A DNA stretch of 64,000 bases from Actinomyces sp. oral taxon 448 str. F0400 (GCF_000220835.1 NZ_GL985606.1:2663646-2727645); one strand, 5' to 3'; shown: positions 36,661 to 46,174, counted from the stretch's first letter. A program made the numbers and translations. Notes: generated by a model not told the origin, from the letters alone.

Positions 36661-37996
36661 CGCCGAAAGACCCGGCCGACAGCGAAAGGCCTGATAGTAG
36701 CAGTGGCATGCGCGGCCCTGGTGGTGGGACTAGTGGGACTGGCAGGGTGCGGTCTGATCAGCCGAATGAGCGGTTCCAGCTCCGATCCCATGGACGGTGT
36801 GCTCACCGCCATGGGGGGGGGGCAACCCGCAGGCGGCGGTGGAGTATTTGACGCCCCATGGTGGGAGCGCGGATGACGCGGCCCGGGTTGAGGAGCTCAT
36901 GAGTCATGATGATCTGGGTGATAACAAGTGGACGGACATATGGGCCAAGATTGCCGAGTGCACGTCCTCTGCATATGCGGGCGAGTGCGTGGAGGGCGGG
37001 GCAAAGGGAAGCTGGAACGCCAGTTGCGCCGCGGCTTTGTCGGCGACTGTTGTCAACACGATCGGAGAGGCGACGAACGAGGTGTCCGAGGCGGCCCGGG
37101 AGGACCTGACGAGTACTGTTGCGGCTTATCCGTGGTCGGTTGATCAGACGGCTCGCACGGATGGCTCGTCCAACGAGCCTGTGATCATGCCCGCAAGTGT
37201 TGACGGGAATGGGGACGCGACGTGGTCCTACGGCATGTCCTACCAGCCGCAGTTCACCAGTAAGGGCCTGTCGGGGGTGATGCAGGCCATCTCCCGTGAT
37301 GCGGATGATTTTCAAACCGTCGTTGATTCGGTCGCTACTTTGGAGCAGCGCCGCATGACTTTCGAGGCCGGTGTTATTAGTGCGGCGACGGATGGTCAAG
37401 GACTCAGCACTGATGCGACGATGCCGACAGGGCTGAACAATGCGATCGAGGCGAACTCGGCAACGGCTGCTTTCTTCCAGGGGGCCAGCCGGGCTGTTGT
37501 CGAGGACGATGCCGAGGAAGTCGACAATCGCAATAAGACGATTGTCGACACGCTGTTCGGCCTGTCCAGCTTCATTCCCGGCCCCGGTGGGGAAGTTTCC
37601 CGGATCTGGAAGGACACGTGGTCCTTCGGCAAGGACACGACCAAGCGCATTGCGCAGAACGCGGCGACGCAGGATTTTACTGAGCATTTGACTAATGCGA
37701 TCGACGAAAGCAAGATCGCGAAGAACGATGCCAGCAGGGCGACGACACTGACGACCATCACCCAGATGATCGGGTTGGGCATTATCTCGGCGGGTCAGGC
37801 GAATGCGGCGGTGCCCGGGCTTGTGGGAGGTGACGGAATCTTGGACTCCTCCAAGCTCGACGGCACCGCCCTCGACACGCTCTACGACCGGTTCGTCACC
37901 AATGGCGACGACACCGTCAATCCCGACCTCCACGACCAACTGACCGACGCAGGCGATGCCTACAAGACCGGGTACGATCGAGGGCATGGCGAGTGA
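36658..37996 (+). pseudogene. Array member C: lipoprotein split by a G10 tract (frameshifted or phase-off)
   Basis: The first frame gives a lipoprotein leader with a canonical lipobox (GLVGLAGC, Cys31), then SSSDPMDGVLTAMGGG, and stops at 36876. The sequence after the G tract is open in another frame to 37996 (NPQAAVEYLTPHGG ... GYDRGHGE). Removing one G joins both into a 445-residue lipoprotein, the same size as members B and E. Its C-terminal region is a divergent paralogue (NRNKTIVDTLFGLSSFIPGP aligns with the TTVDTSLSVLNAVG segment of the others). It is either phase-variable, a recent mutation or a sequencing error. Confidence 0.8.
36813..36822 (+). repeat. G10 homopolymer tract
   Basis: Ten G in a row within codons for AMGGG of array member C. 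The sister gene has only GGG at this point (ATGGGCAAC). Nine or twelve G would keep the long frame open; ten closes it. Confidence 0.9.
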
Positions 37997-38610
37997 GCAC
38001 TTCACCGGCACGGCGCAGTCGCCTCATTCGTCTGGTCACGGCACTAGAAGTGGCCTGTGCTCTTGTGGTCCCATCCGGCTGCCGTTCGCAGCCCGAGCCC
38101 ATGCCGTCGGCGGTGCCCACGGACACCACCTCATGGATCTGCCCCGGCGTGCCGACCGACTCGGTCACTATCATCACCGGGGACACCCCCGAGATCAGCA
38201 CCGCAGGCGACCCCTACGGCAGAATATGGATCTGCCGCGTTCAGACCACAACGCTCGACAAGGGAGTGGGCTCTAGCGTCAGTATCCACTGGGGGCTGCT
38301 CACTGAGGGGAATTCTTATAAGTACACGGGCGAGGAGAGCAGCAGGGTGAGGTTCCCGGAGAACATCTGGACCCTGCCCGGCATCGAGGGCAGCGGTGCA
38401 TGGGCCACCACTAGTCTGGATTCCACGGCGCAGTGGGTGTGCGGGGATCACTACGTCGAGGTCCGGGTTTTCGAGAAGAAAAAACAACGTGAAAGACGTG
38501 ATATGAACGCTGACGCACGTAATCTGCTGACGTCCGTGCTGCCGTGGGCCTGCGGGGACCAGCCCGTGCCCGGCGCCACAACCTCACCGACCCCGACCCC
38601 CACCGACTGA
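37993..38610 (+). CDS. Array member D: secreted lipoprotein, unknown function
   Basis: 205 residues. A signal peptide ends in a lipobox VVPSGC (Cys30). The mature part has two paired-Cys regions (SWICPGVPTDSV, GRIWICRVQ; WVCGDHYVEVRV, LPWACGDQP) and ends in a Thr/Pro tail (SPTPTPTD). No family recognised. GTG 37993 overlaps the stop of member C (GTGA), so it is translated only if ribosomes reach that stop, that is when the G tract is in the on phase. A degraded second copy follows directly. Confidence 0.7.
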   Translation: MSTSPARRSRLIRLVTALEVACALVVPSGCRSQPEPMPSAVPTDTTSWICPGVPTDSVTIITGDTPEISTAGDPYGRIWICRVQTTTLDKGVGSSVSIHWGLLTEGNSYKYTGEESSRVRFPENIWTLPGIEGSGAWATTSLDSTAQWVCGDHYVEVRVFEKKKQRERRDMNADARNLLTSVLPWACGDQPVPGATTSPTPTPTD

Positions 38611-39237
38611 TGACGAACCCGACCCGCCTCCACGCCCCACTCATCGCCCTAGTGGGAGGGTGTGCGCTGCCGTCAGCCCGTCCGCCTGCCGTTCGCAGCC
38701 CGAGCCCATGCCGTCGGCAGTGCCCACGGACACCACCTCATGGATCTGCCCTGGCGTCGAGAACAGCGATCACGGACACCAACCGAGACCGATCGAGATT
38801 CCACGGCGCAGTGAGTGTGCGGGAATCGATGCGCCGCCCGATTGACATCACCGACTTCCTCACCAATTTGGCCGATAAGCTCGAGGACCGCGACCCGGAC
38901 GCGCTCGTGCGCGAGCATGAGCAGACACGGGGTGTGCACGGCGGGTGTCGCGCCGGCACTGGGGCTGGGATCGGGGACCTGCCGCGATCACGGGGCCGAT
39001 CGAGCATCGGCGTCCACCAGCGCCTCGCCGACGTTCCTGGATAACGATCCGATATGCGAGGTGATTCCCACGCGCCTGCTCAATGAGGAACCCGGCTTCC
39101 GCCCCACCAAGTACACCTACTGGCACTCCCCCGGCGTAGGGGATAATAATGCCATCTTCGACGATACCAGCATCGCAACGGGGAAGATCGTCGGGGAGGA
39201 TAGCGCGAAGACCAGAAACGGGCCCCGCAGGAAATAA
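38607..39237 (+). pseudogene. Mosaic pseudogene of members D and A
   Basis: Begins with an ATG overlapping the D stop and a leader (LHAPLIALVGGCA), then changes frame into a copy of the D mature start (38686-38751 matches 38079-38144). A remnant of a later D segment lies near 38796. A 55-bp stretch (38856-38910) is identical to 33956-34010 of the 722-aa gene. The last third encodes an unshared part (FLDNDPICEVIPTRLLNEEP) and the common C-terminus (KTRNGPRRK). No single frame spans it, so it is a recombination scar. Confidence 0.75.
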
Positions 39238-39280
39238 CCCCGCGCAGCCGACACAGACAAGGGAAGAGGGCATTGTGATG
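39199..39280 (+). repeat. Junction repeat copy 3
   Basis: Diverged copy of the junction element between the mosaic pseudogene and member E. Confidence 0.85.
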
Positions 39281-40582
39281 CGCCGAAAGACCCGACCGAC
39301 GACGAAAGGCCTGATAGCAGCAGTGGCATGCGCGGCCCTGGTGGTGGGACTAGTGGGCCTAGGGTGCGGTCTGATCAGCCGAATGACCGGTTCCGCCTCC
39401 GATTCCGTGGATGATGCGCTGGCCGCCATAGGAGACGATCCCCAGGCCGCTCTGGAGTACCTGGTGCCGGAGGAGGACGGAAACACCGACGAGGACGGGA
39501 CCTGGGTTCCCGGTCAGGCCACCACCGATCGATGGACCATGCTGACCTCCCGCGACTGGGGCAAGCACGCCCCCGGCCTGGATGCCCTGACTGCAGTGAC
39601 GGGTGCGGCCTCCTCGTTCCGCAATCGGGCTCCTAGCGAGAGCGACCCTGATGTGCCAGTGACCGCGGACGCGCGGGCCACCTACGCCTGCGGCCGAGCG
39701 ATGAGCTACTTCGGCGGCGAGGAGTTCACCAAGAAAGACTTCACCGACACCATGAAACGCAACCTGGCGGTGGTGGTGGCCAACTCCCCTGAGGAGGTCG
39801 CTGCCGCAGCCGCGAGAAGGTCGCTGGGAACGGGTGCTACCTCGGCTGGGCTTGAAGCAACAGATATCGCCAGTCTTATTTATCGTTTCGGGGATAACCA
39901 GGATGCTATGACCACGCTCGCCACGGGCCTGGGCCAGTACCACCACAACAAGCTGAAGGAGGCCATGAGCAAGCCCGACGCGAGCAAGGGCAGTTTGAGG
40001 AACACGTACCAACGAGCGGCGGCGTCCTCGTCCTATCTTCAGACTCTGTCGGAGTTCCGCTTCGCCGATGACAAGAAGAAAGACTCCGAGGAGCAGACAA
40101 CGACGGTCGACACGACCCTGTCCGTCCTCAACGCGGTTAGTGCGGCCGGTCTCACGGCCCTGACGGACGAGGCCGCGGCTTTCACCACGGGCTCGACCAT
40201 TGCCAAGCCCCTGATCTCCAGCCAGGTCACCGACGCCCTGGGCACCTCCACCGGCGATCCTTACACGGGCCTGAAAGCCCAGTCCTACGTGGCCGGTCTC
40301 ATCTACGGTCTGTTCAGCACGGACAGCGACAAGGGCGGACAGAGGGCCATCGACACGGCCAGGAGCCACAGCTGGTACCACGAAGACGAAGACGGCAACC
40401 CCGCCATCGACACCGCCGCCCTGACCGGCGACCAAGCCTCGGACGCGGTGACCTGGAGGGAAGACGAGGTCCGCAACGAGGATGACCTCGGCGTGCTCAA
40501 CGACCTCGATACCAGCATCACAGCAGGGAAGAGTATCGGGGAGGACAGCGCGGAGACCAACAACGGGCCCCGCAGAACATGA
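39278..40582 (+). CDS. Array member E: lipoprotein-like DUF6571-like paralogue
   Basis: 434 residues. Leader RRKTRPTTKG, then AAVACAALVVGLVGLGCG with Cys30; one residue is missing relative to member C, giving GLGC, a weak lipobox. The rest follows members A and B closely (DPQAALEYLVPEEDGNTDED; RFADDKKKDSEEQTTTVDT; WYHEDEDGNPAIDT) but has lost a few residues in the Ala-rich part. C-terminus NNGPRRT. ATG 39278 with GGGAAGAGGG upstream. Membrane location is likely; function unknown. Confidence 0.8.
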   Translation: MRRKTRPTTKGLIAAVACAALVVGLVGLGCGLISRMTGSASDSVDDALAAIGDDPQAALEYLVPEEDGNTDEDGTWVPGQATTDRWTMLTSRDWGKHAPGLDALTAVTGAASSFRNRAPSESDPDVPVTADARATYACGRAMSYFGGEEFTKKDFTDTMKRNLAVVVANSPEEVAAAAARRSLGTGATSAGLEATDIASLIYRFGDNQDAMTTLATGLGQYHHNKLKEAMSKPDASKGSLRNTYQRAAASSSYLQTLSEFRFADDKKKDSEEQTTTVDTTLSVLNAVSAAGLTALTDEAAAFTTGSTIAKPLISSQVTDALGTSTGDPYTGLKAQSYVAGLIYGLFSTDSDKGGQRAIDTARSHSWYHEDEDGNPAIDTAALTGDQASDAVTWREDEVRNEDDLGVLNDLDTSITAGKSIGEDSAETNNGPRRT

Positions 40583-40625
40583 CCCCGCGCAGCCGACACA
40601 GACGAAGGGAGAGGGCACTGTGATG
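40547..40625 (+). repeat. Junction repeat copy 4
   Basis: Diverged copy of the junction element between members E and F. Confidence 0.85.
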
Positions 40626-40871
40626 CACCGAAGGTCCCGGCCGACGGCGAAAGGCCTGATAGTAGCAGTGGCATGCGCGGCCCTCGTGGTGGGACTAGGG
40701 TTCGGTCTGATCAGCCGAGTGAGCGGTTCCGCCTCTGATTCCGTGGACGAGGCGCTCGCCGCCATAGGAGACGATCCCCAAGCCGCCCTGGAGTACCTGG
40801 CACCGGAGGAGGACGGAAACGTAGGCGAGGACGGGACCTGGGTTCCCGGACAAACCACCGTCGACCGATGA
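40623..40871 (+). pseudogene. Array member F: truncated copy
   Basis: 82 codons: the leader (VACAALVVGLGFGLISRVSG, Cys replaced by Phe, three residues deleted) and the first ~45 residues of the repeated region, ending GTWVPGQTTVDR then stop. The match to B and E breaks off exactly here, where unrelated sequence begins. It is the terminal, broken unit of the array and could at most yield a short membrane peptide. Confidence 0.75.
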
Positions 40872-41051
40872 TGCTCACGCCGGCTGGTTCGACGGCCAGT
40901 CCGCGGCCACCATTGCCCTCTGGGACACTCCTGCCGGTCAGACGGCGACCGCCTACACCGACACCCTGGCCGACCTCGTCACCCGCCGCGCCCCACAGCT
41001 TTTCTCCACCACAGGCTACCCGCCCTCATCCACACCAACACCAACACCATG
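40872..41051 (+). pseudogene. C-terminal fragment of an unrelated protein fused after member F
   Basis: Open in a different frame from member F: DDAHAGWFDGQSAATIALWD, then TPAGQTATAYTDTLADLVTR, ending in a Thr/Pro tail (STPTPTP) and TGA. No start codon of its own is credible. It looks like the tail of a protein whose front part was lost when the array recombined. Family not recognised. Confidence 0.45.
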
Positions 41052-41319
41052 ACCCCCAACCAGCCAACACAGAAAACCACAACCACCAAACCCCCTCACC
41101 CCACGAACACCCAGCAAACCACCGGTAGGCCTGACTCATCACATCTTAGTAGCTTTGGGTGGAGTAGAGCTGGTTTTCGTCGTTATTGTGGTGTTGAAGG
41201 TCTGGTGGTGGAGCCGATGAACTCGTCGCCACGTACCACGAACCGCAGAACGCCGAGACCTCCATTCCCCATAAGCAAGCACGTCCTGAGAGCCTCGTCC
41301 TCCACCGCACCCGTAACGC
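41052..41319. other. Low-complexity ACC-rich gap after the array
   Basis: 41052-41125 is built of A and C (repeats of CCAA and ACC). The rest shows no supported gene. It separates the array from a palindrome and the convergent gene at 41398. Confidence 0.5.
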
Positions 41320-41392
41320 CGCCGAGGTTGACTTTTTCGTACGAGGTTGGCGCCGCCGCCGTCAACCTCGTACGAAAAAGTCAACCTCGGCG
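41320..41392. terminator. Long perfect inverted repeat, related to the element at 9439
   Basis: Arms 41320-41349 and 41363-41392 match over 30 bp, with a 13-nt loop. Each arm carries GAGGTTGAC, then TTTTTCGTAC, then GAGGTTG, so the GAGGTTG core appears twice per arm, as in the 9439-9503 element. It lies between the array and the stop of the convergent gene (41398) and is a likely bidirectional terminator. Confidence 0.6.
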
Positions 41393-41397
41393 CAAGC

Positions 41398-42048
41398 TCA
41401 CAGCAGGCTCACTGCCCCGACGGCGGCGAGCAGGCCGCCGGCAACGACCACGGCACCGGTATTGAGACGACTGGACACCTCCGGCGTCCCGGTCTCGAGC
41501 GGCTCGCGTCGCTCGAGTACCGCACGCGCATAGCCCTCGATGAGATCCGCAGCCGAGCCGCAGTCCAGCGACGCCCGGTAATGACCGTTCCCCGGCGTCA
41601 CATACTCCTCTCGCACCGGGTGCAGGCCCGCATCCGCATGCGACGCCCGCGAACCCGGGCCCGCGCGACCGCCCCGAATCCGCCGCCGCTCACGCAGGGA
41701 GGTTCTCACACCGCCCGGGCGCGGGGCCGCTGAAGCCCTGACGATCGTCCCCGCGCCGATGACGACCTCCAGCCCCCACCGGGTTCGGAGCGAGGCGACG
41801 GCCCCCCATCGGATGACGTGACTGCGCCAGGCGTTGCGGACGGTGAGGCCGTCCGCATCGAGCACCAGCTCCGGAACCCACCACAGCAGCCAGACGACGC
41901 CGGTCACCAGCGCGCTCCAGGCGGCGGCACGCAAGCCGTAGGCGGGGCCGTCACTGAAAGTGACGGCCCCGACGACGATCACGGCGGACACCGCGACGAT
42001 CACGGTGCCCGCACGGGCAGGAAGAGAGCGGACGACGACGGTGGGCAC
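41398..42048 (-). CDS. PH-like membrane protein
   Basis: 216 residues. Two N-terminal helices (AGTVIVAVSAVIVVGAVTFS; AWSALVTGVVWLLWWVPELV) lead into LDADGLTVRNAWRSHVIRWG, the start of the bacterial PH-domain type seen in many actinobacterial membrane proteins. A polar stretch and one C-terminal helix (VVVAGGLLAAVGAVSLL) follow. I chose GTG 42048, 6 nt after CACAAT; the GGAGG just before it is too close to serve as a ribosome site, and the GTG at 42066 is the alternative. Function unknown. Confidence 0.65.
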   Translation of the reverse strand: MPTVVVRSLPARAGTVIVAVSAVIVVGAVTFSDGPAYGLRAAAWSALVTGVVWLLWWVPELVLDADGLTVRNAWRSHVIRWGAVASLRTRWGLEVVIGAGTIVRASAAPRPGGVRTSLRERRRIRGGRAGPGSRASHADAGLHPVREEYVTPGNGHYRASLDCGSAADLIEGYARAVLERREPLETGTPEVSSRLNTGAVVVAGGLLAAVGAVSLL

Positions 42049-42054
42049 GCCTCC

Positions 42055-42060
42055 ATTGTG
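42055..42060 (-). promoter_or_regulatory. Possible -10 box of the gene at 41398-42048
   Basis: CACAAT on the minus strand, 6 nt before the GTG start. Weak match. Confidence 0.35.
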
Positions 42061-42205
42061 CCGCACCGCTCGCAGGCCACCGCACCGCCCCGGGCCCGGC
42101 CACCACGGCCGGGCCCGGGCACGGCTCAGCGAGCCGACGGAGCGGCATCAAAAGCCCCGCCGACCCGGCGGAGACGGCGCCGGACATCCGCCGGTCATCC
42201 CCCGG

Positions 42206-43882
42206 TCACTTCATGTAGCCGACGTGCTCGGGACGGAAGGAGGACAGGCCATTGGCGCCGAAGTTCGCAAGCTTCTTGGGCACCGCGGTGAACTGGGGGC
42301 GCTCGTAGATCGGGAAGTTCATGACGTCCTCCCACAGCTTGACGTCGACCTGGTTGGTGAGCTCGATGCGCTTGCCGTTGTCGGGCTCGGTCGCGATCCG
42401 AGTGATGAGGTCGTCGATCTGCGGGTCCGACATGTCAGAGTAGTTGCTCTTCGAATTCGTGCCGTAGACCTCGCCGATATTGGCCATCGGGTACTGGGTG
42501 CCGACCCAGGTGAAGGCGACAAGGTCGAAGGCCCTGGCATCGAGAACGCCCGTCTGCCACTGGTCATTGGGAACCGTGGCGATCTGCATATCGATGCCGA
42601 CCTCTTCGAGCTGGGTCTGCAGCAGCGCCCCCTCATTCTGGGACGTGGTGGTGCCGGCGGGATAGGTGAAGGTCAGTGAGGCCTTCTCCCCATCCTTCTC
42701 CCGTATGCCGTCAGCGCCCTCCGTCCAGCCGGCGTCCTCGAGCAGCTGCTTGGCCGCCTCGACGTCGTAGCCCCAGTCACCGGAATTATCCTGGTAGCCC
42801 GTCTGATTCGGCATGAAAAAGCGATTGCCGAGGAGGACGTCCCCCGTCTCGATGGGCAGGCCGGCCAGGTCGGAGGACGCGATGGCGACGCGGTCGCAGG
42901 CGCGCACGATGGCCTGACGGACCTTCTGGTCCGCCAGGATCCCCTTGGTCGTGTTGAACGTGAAGTGGCGCCATTGCAGGCCGAAGTTCTGACGGATCTC
43001 GGCGTCCTCGCGGCCCTGGCACTGCGTGTAGACGTCATTCGAGATAATGTATTCGATATAGTCGAGGGACTTGTTCGCGAAGGAGGTCGCCTCGGCGGAC
43101 GGGTCGAGAACCTGGAAGGTGAGTGTATCGATCTTGGGGGCGTCTCCCCACCATTTGTCATTCTTGACAATGGTGACGATCTGGCCCGACTCGTCCCAGG
43201 AGTCGATCTTGTACGGGCCCGCGAGGTAATCATTGTTGAAGGCCCCGTGACCCGCCAGAGAATTGTTGAAGGTCTCCGCGTCCCTCATGAGCTCCTTGGG
43301 GCTCACGCCGGCGACGTAATTCGTCCAGTCCGGCATGACGGAGTCGAAGGTGACGACGGCCCTGGTGGCCGACGGCGTGTCGACGGACTCGACGTTCTCG
43401 AGCCCGTCGCGCGCCGCCCAGTTGTAGCTCTCATCCTTGCCGTGAATGAGGGACTCCTTGATGTCCTCGGAATCGATGGGCCGCCCGCTCCCCCACACCG
43501 CGCTCGAGTTGAGCTCGAGTGTGACGACGGTCTTGCCGTCCTTCTCCTCGGCCTCGAAGGTGGAGTAGAAGTTCGGGTTGGCGGTGCAGGTGCCGTCAGC
43601 GGCCCAGTCGACGAAGTAGGGCGATACCCAGTTGATAATGCTGCGCAGGTCGCCCGTGTTGCCGACCGCGGTGGCGAGATTCCAGTTGTCGATCGGCCCC
43701 TGAATAGCGATCTTGAGATCGCCGCCGTCTTCGAGGGAGGCGGGGTCCTGAATGTTCATCGCCCTGTTGGCCGTGGAGTCGTCCTGGCCGCCGGACTCCT
43801 CGTTCTTGGCGCACGCGGCCAGTGCGGTGAGCGCTGCGGCCGACGTGGAGCCGGCCAGGAACAAACGACGGTTCATCATCAT
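42206..43882 (-). CDS. Peptide ABC transporter substrate-binding lipoprotein (family 5)
   Basis: 558 residues. Leader NRRLFLAGSTSAAALTALAA ends at Cys24, the lipidation site. The mature chain has the normal family order: GGDLKIAIQGPIDNWNLATA first, the central HFTFNTTKGILADQKVRQAI region, and the C-terminal lobe with DLVAFTWVGTQYP and a final FPIYERPQFTAVPKKLANFG. The substrate is probably an oligopeptide. ATG 43882 (three ATG in a row) has GGAGA upstream. It follows the double-ATPase gene by 120 bp and closes operon 1. Confidence 0.88.
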   Translation of the reverse strand: MMMNRRLFLAGSTSAAALTALAACAKNEESGGQDDSTANRAMNIQDPASLEDGGDLKIAIQGPIDNWNLATAVGNTGDLRSIINWVSPYFVDWAADGTCTANPNFYSTFEAEEKDGKTVVTLELNSSAVWGSGRPIDSEDIKESLIHGKDESYNWAARDGLENVESVDTPSATRAVVTFDSVMPDWTNYVAGVSPKELMRDAETFNNSLAGHGAFNNDYLAGPYKIDSWDESGQIVTIVKNDKWWGDAPKIDTLTFQVLDPSAEATSFANKSLDYIEYIISNDVYTQCQGREDAEIRQNFGLQWRHFTFNTTKGILADQKVRQAIVRACDRVAIASSDLAGLPIETGDVLLGNRFFMPNQTGYQDNSGDWGYDVEAAKQLLEDAGWTEGADGIREKDGEKASLTFTYPAGTTTSQNEGALLQTQLEEVGIDMQIATVPNDQWQTGVLDARAFDLVAFTWVGTQYPMANIGEVYGTNSKSNYSDMSDPQIDDLITRIATEPDNGKRIELTNQVDVKLWEDVMNFPIYERPQFTAVPKKLANFGANGLSSFRPEHVGYMK

Positions 43883-44002
43883 GGGTGGTCTCCGATCAGG
43901 AGGATTATGGGGGTGCGGAACACGCGCAGAGGCGAGTCCAAGAAACTATGATACAAGTCCAGTGCACAAGCCCACATTTTCAGGTGGTCGGCTCCGGGCT
44001 CC

Positions 44003-46174
44003 TCAGAACACCGAGGCGCGCTCCGGGTAGTAGCAGGCGACGTCGTGGTCGTCGCCCTGGCTGTCGAAATCCGGCATGGCGCCGAGGCAGGCGGCGCGCT
44101 GGTCGTCGGTGAGGATGTTCGCGAACGTCGGGCAGCGGGTGCGGAAGCGGCACCCCGAGGGCGGGTTGGCCGGTGAGGGCAGGTCGCCCTGCAGCACGAT
44201 GCGGTCCCGGCCGCGCTCCTTGGCGGGATCGGGGATCGGGATCGCGGAGAGCAGGGCCTGCGTGTAGGGGTGCGCCGGAGCCTCGAAGATCGAGTCGACG
44301 TCGCCGACCTCCACGATCTTGCCCAAATACATCACCGCGACGCGGTCCGCGATGTGACGGACGACCGACAGGTCGTGGGCGACGAAGAGATAGCTGAGCC
44401 CGAGGCTCCCGCGCAACTCGTCGAGCAGGTTGATGACCCCGGCCTGGATGGACACGTCGAGAGCGGAGACGGGCTCATCGAGCACGAGCAGCTTGGGCTC
44501 CAGGGCCAGCGCCCGGGCGATGCCGATGCGCTGACGCTGTCCGCCGGAGAAGTTGCGCGGGTAGCGGTTGGCGTGACTCGGCTCGAGTCCGACGAGCTCC
44601 ATGAGCTCCTCGACGCGACCACTGACCCCGCTCCTCGGCCACCCGTTGGCGCGCAGCGGCTCGGCGATGAGGTCGAAGACGGGAAGGCGCGGGTCGAGGG
44701 AGGCCATCGGGTCCTGGAAGACGATCTGCAGGTCGCGACGAATAGCGCGTCGCTCGGAGCGGGTGATCCGCGAGGAATCCCTGCCCAGAATGACGATCCT
44801 TCCCTCCTGGGGCGCCTGAAGGCTGAGAACCTCCAGGAGGCTCGTCGACTTGCCGCAGCCGGACTCGCCGACCAGGGCGAAGGTCTCCCCCTGGCGCACG
44901 TCGAAGGAGATGCCGTCGACGGCGTGGACGGTGCCCACGCGCCGCTTGAAGACGGCCCCCTTCATCAGCGGGAACTCCTTGACCAGGTTCGTCGCGCGCA
45001 GCACCTCGGGACGGTCCTCACGCGGCAGGCTCATGGTGTCGGGGGTTTTGAGGGACGGCACGGGGTAGATGGCGGTGCCATCGAGGTCGCCCTCCTCGAT
45101 CTCGCCGGAGCGGCGGCAGGCGCTGAGCTGGACTCCCGCCGAGGGCGGACCGCAGGCGTCAGAGAGGGCGTCGTCCGCGTCGCGCACCGCGGTGAGAGCC
45201 GGCTCCCCGTCGAGGCACTCGTCCTGCGCTATCGGGCAGCGGGGCGCGAAGGGGCATCCGGTGGGTTCGGCCAGCAGCGAGGGCGGATTGCCCTCCAGAG
45301 CCGCCAGCGCTGAGTCCTTCCTCGCGTCGAGCCGCGGCAGGGAGGCGAGCAGGCCGATCGTGTAGGGCATGCGGGAGCGGTGGAACAGGTCGTCGACGTC
45401 GCCCGTCTCCACGATGCGTCCGGCGTACATCACGCTGACGCGGTCGGCCATGCCCGCCACGACCCCCAGGTCGTGCGTGATCATGATGACGCCGGCACCG
45501 GTCTCCTTCTGAGCGGTGCGCAGCACGTCGAGTATCTGAGCCTGGATTGTCACATCCAGGGCAGTGGTCGGCTCGTCAGCGATGATGAGGTCGGGATTGT
45601 TGGCGATGGCGATGGCGATCACCGCGCGCTGGCGCATGCCCCCGGAGAATTCGTGCGGGTAGGCCCTGGCCCGCACGTCGGGGTTGGGGATGCCGACGAC
45701 GTCGAGCAGCTCGACCGCCCGCTCCCAGGCGGCGTCATTGCTCACGTCCGCGTCGTGAATCTTGAGCGCCTCGACGATCTGGGAGCCGACCGTGTAGACG
45801 GGAGTGAGCGCGCTGAGCGGATCCTGGAAGACCATGGCGACCTGGGAGCCGCGGATACGCGACATGTAGTCGTCATCGCGCCCCAGCAGCTCGGTGCCGT
45901 GCAGTCGAACGGACCCGCTGACCTGAGCGGACTCGTCGAGCAGTCCCATGACCGCGGTCGAGGTGACGGATTTGCCGGAGCCCGACTCGCCGACCAGGGC
46001 GAGGACCTCGCCGCGCCCGACGGCCAGGTCGACCCCGCGCACGGCGCGGACGGTGCCGTCCTCGGAGGGGAAGGAGACGCGCAGTCCCTCTACCTCGAGC
46101 AGCGGCGCATCCGCCTGCGGATCCGGCAGCGCCCGCGAGTCCGAGTGCGACCCGGCGTTCTTCCTGCGGCTCAT
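44003..46174 (-). CDS. Oligopeptide ABC transporter, fused double ATPase (OppD-OppF type)
   Basis: 723 residues containing two complete ATPases. The first has [24 protein letters not shown] and [11 protein letters not shown], and ends with the OppD-type Cys pattern [14 protein letters not shown]. The second, after residue ~380, has [25 protein letters not shown] and [11 protein letters not shown], and ends CRFRTRCP. It powers peptide uptake with the two permeases. ATG 46174 overlaps the permease stop (ATGA). An open frame continues further upstream inside the permease gene but is not coding. Confidence 0.93.
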   Translation of the reverse strand: MSRRKNAGSHSDSRALPDPQADAPLLEVEGLRVSFPSEDGTVRAVRGVDLAVGRGEVLALVGESGSGKSVTSTAVMGLLDESAQVSGSVRLHGTELLGRDDDYMSRIRGSQVAMVFQDPLSALTPVYTVGSQIVEALKIHDADVSNDAAWERAVELLDVVGIPNPDVRARAYPHEFSGGMRQRAVIAIAIANNPDLIIADEPTTALDVTIQAQILDVLRTAQKETGAGVIMITHDLGVVAGMADRVSVMYAGRIVETGDVDDLFHRSRMPYTIGLLASLPRLDARKDSALAALEGNPPSLLAEPTGCPFAPRCPIAQDECLDGEPALTAVRDADDALSDACGPPSAGVQLSACRRSGEIEEGDLDGTAIYPVPSLKTPDTMSLPREDRPEVLRATNLVKEFPLMKGAVFKRRVGTVHAVDGISFDVRQGETFALVGESGCGKSTSLLEVLSLQAPQEGRIVILGRDSSRITRSERRAIRRDLQIVFQDPMASLDPRLPVFDLIAEPLRANGWPRSGVSGRVEELMELVGLEPSHANRYPRNFSGGQRQRIGIARALALEPKLLVLDEPVSALDVSIQAGVINLLDELRGSLGLSYLFVAHDLSVVRHIADRVAVMYLGKIVEVGDVDSIFEAPAHPYTQALLSAIPIPDPAKERGRDRIVLQGDLPSPANPPSGCRFRTRCPTFANILTDDQRAACLGAMPDFDSQGDDHDVACYYPERASVF

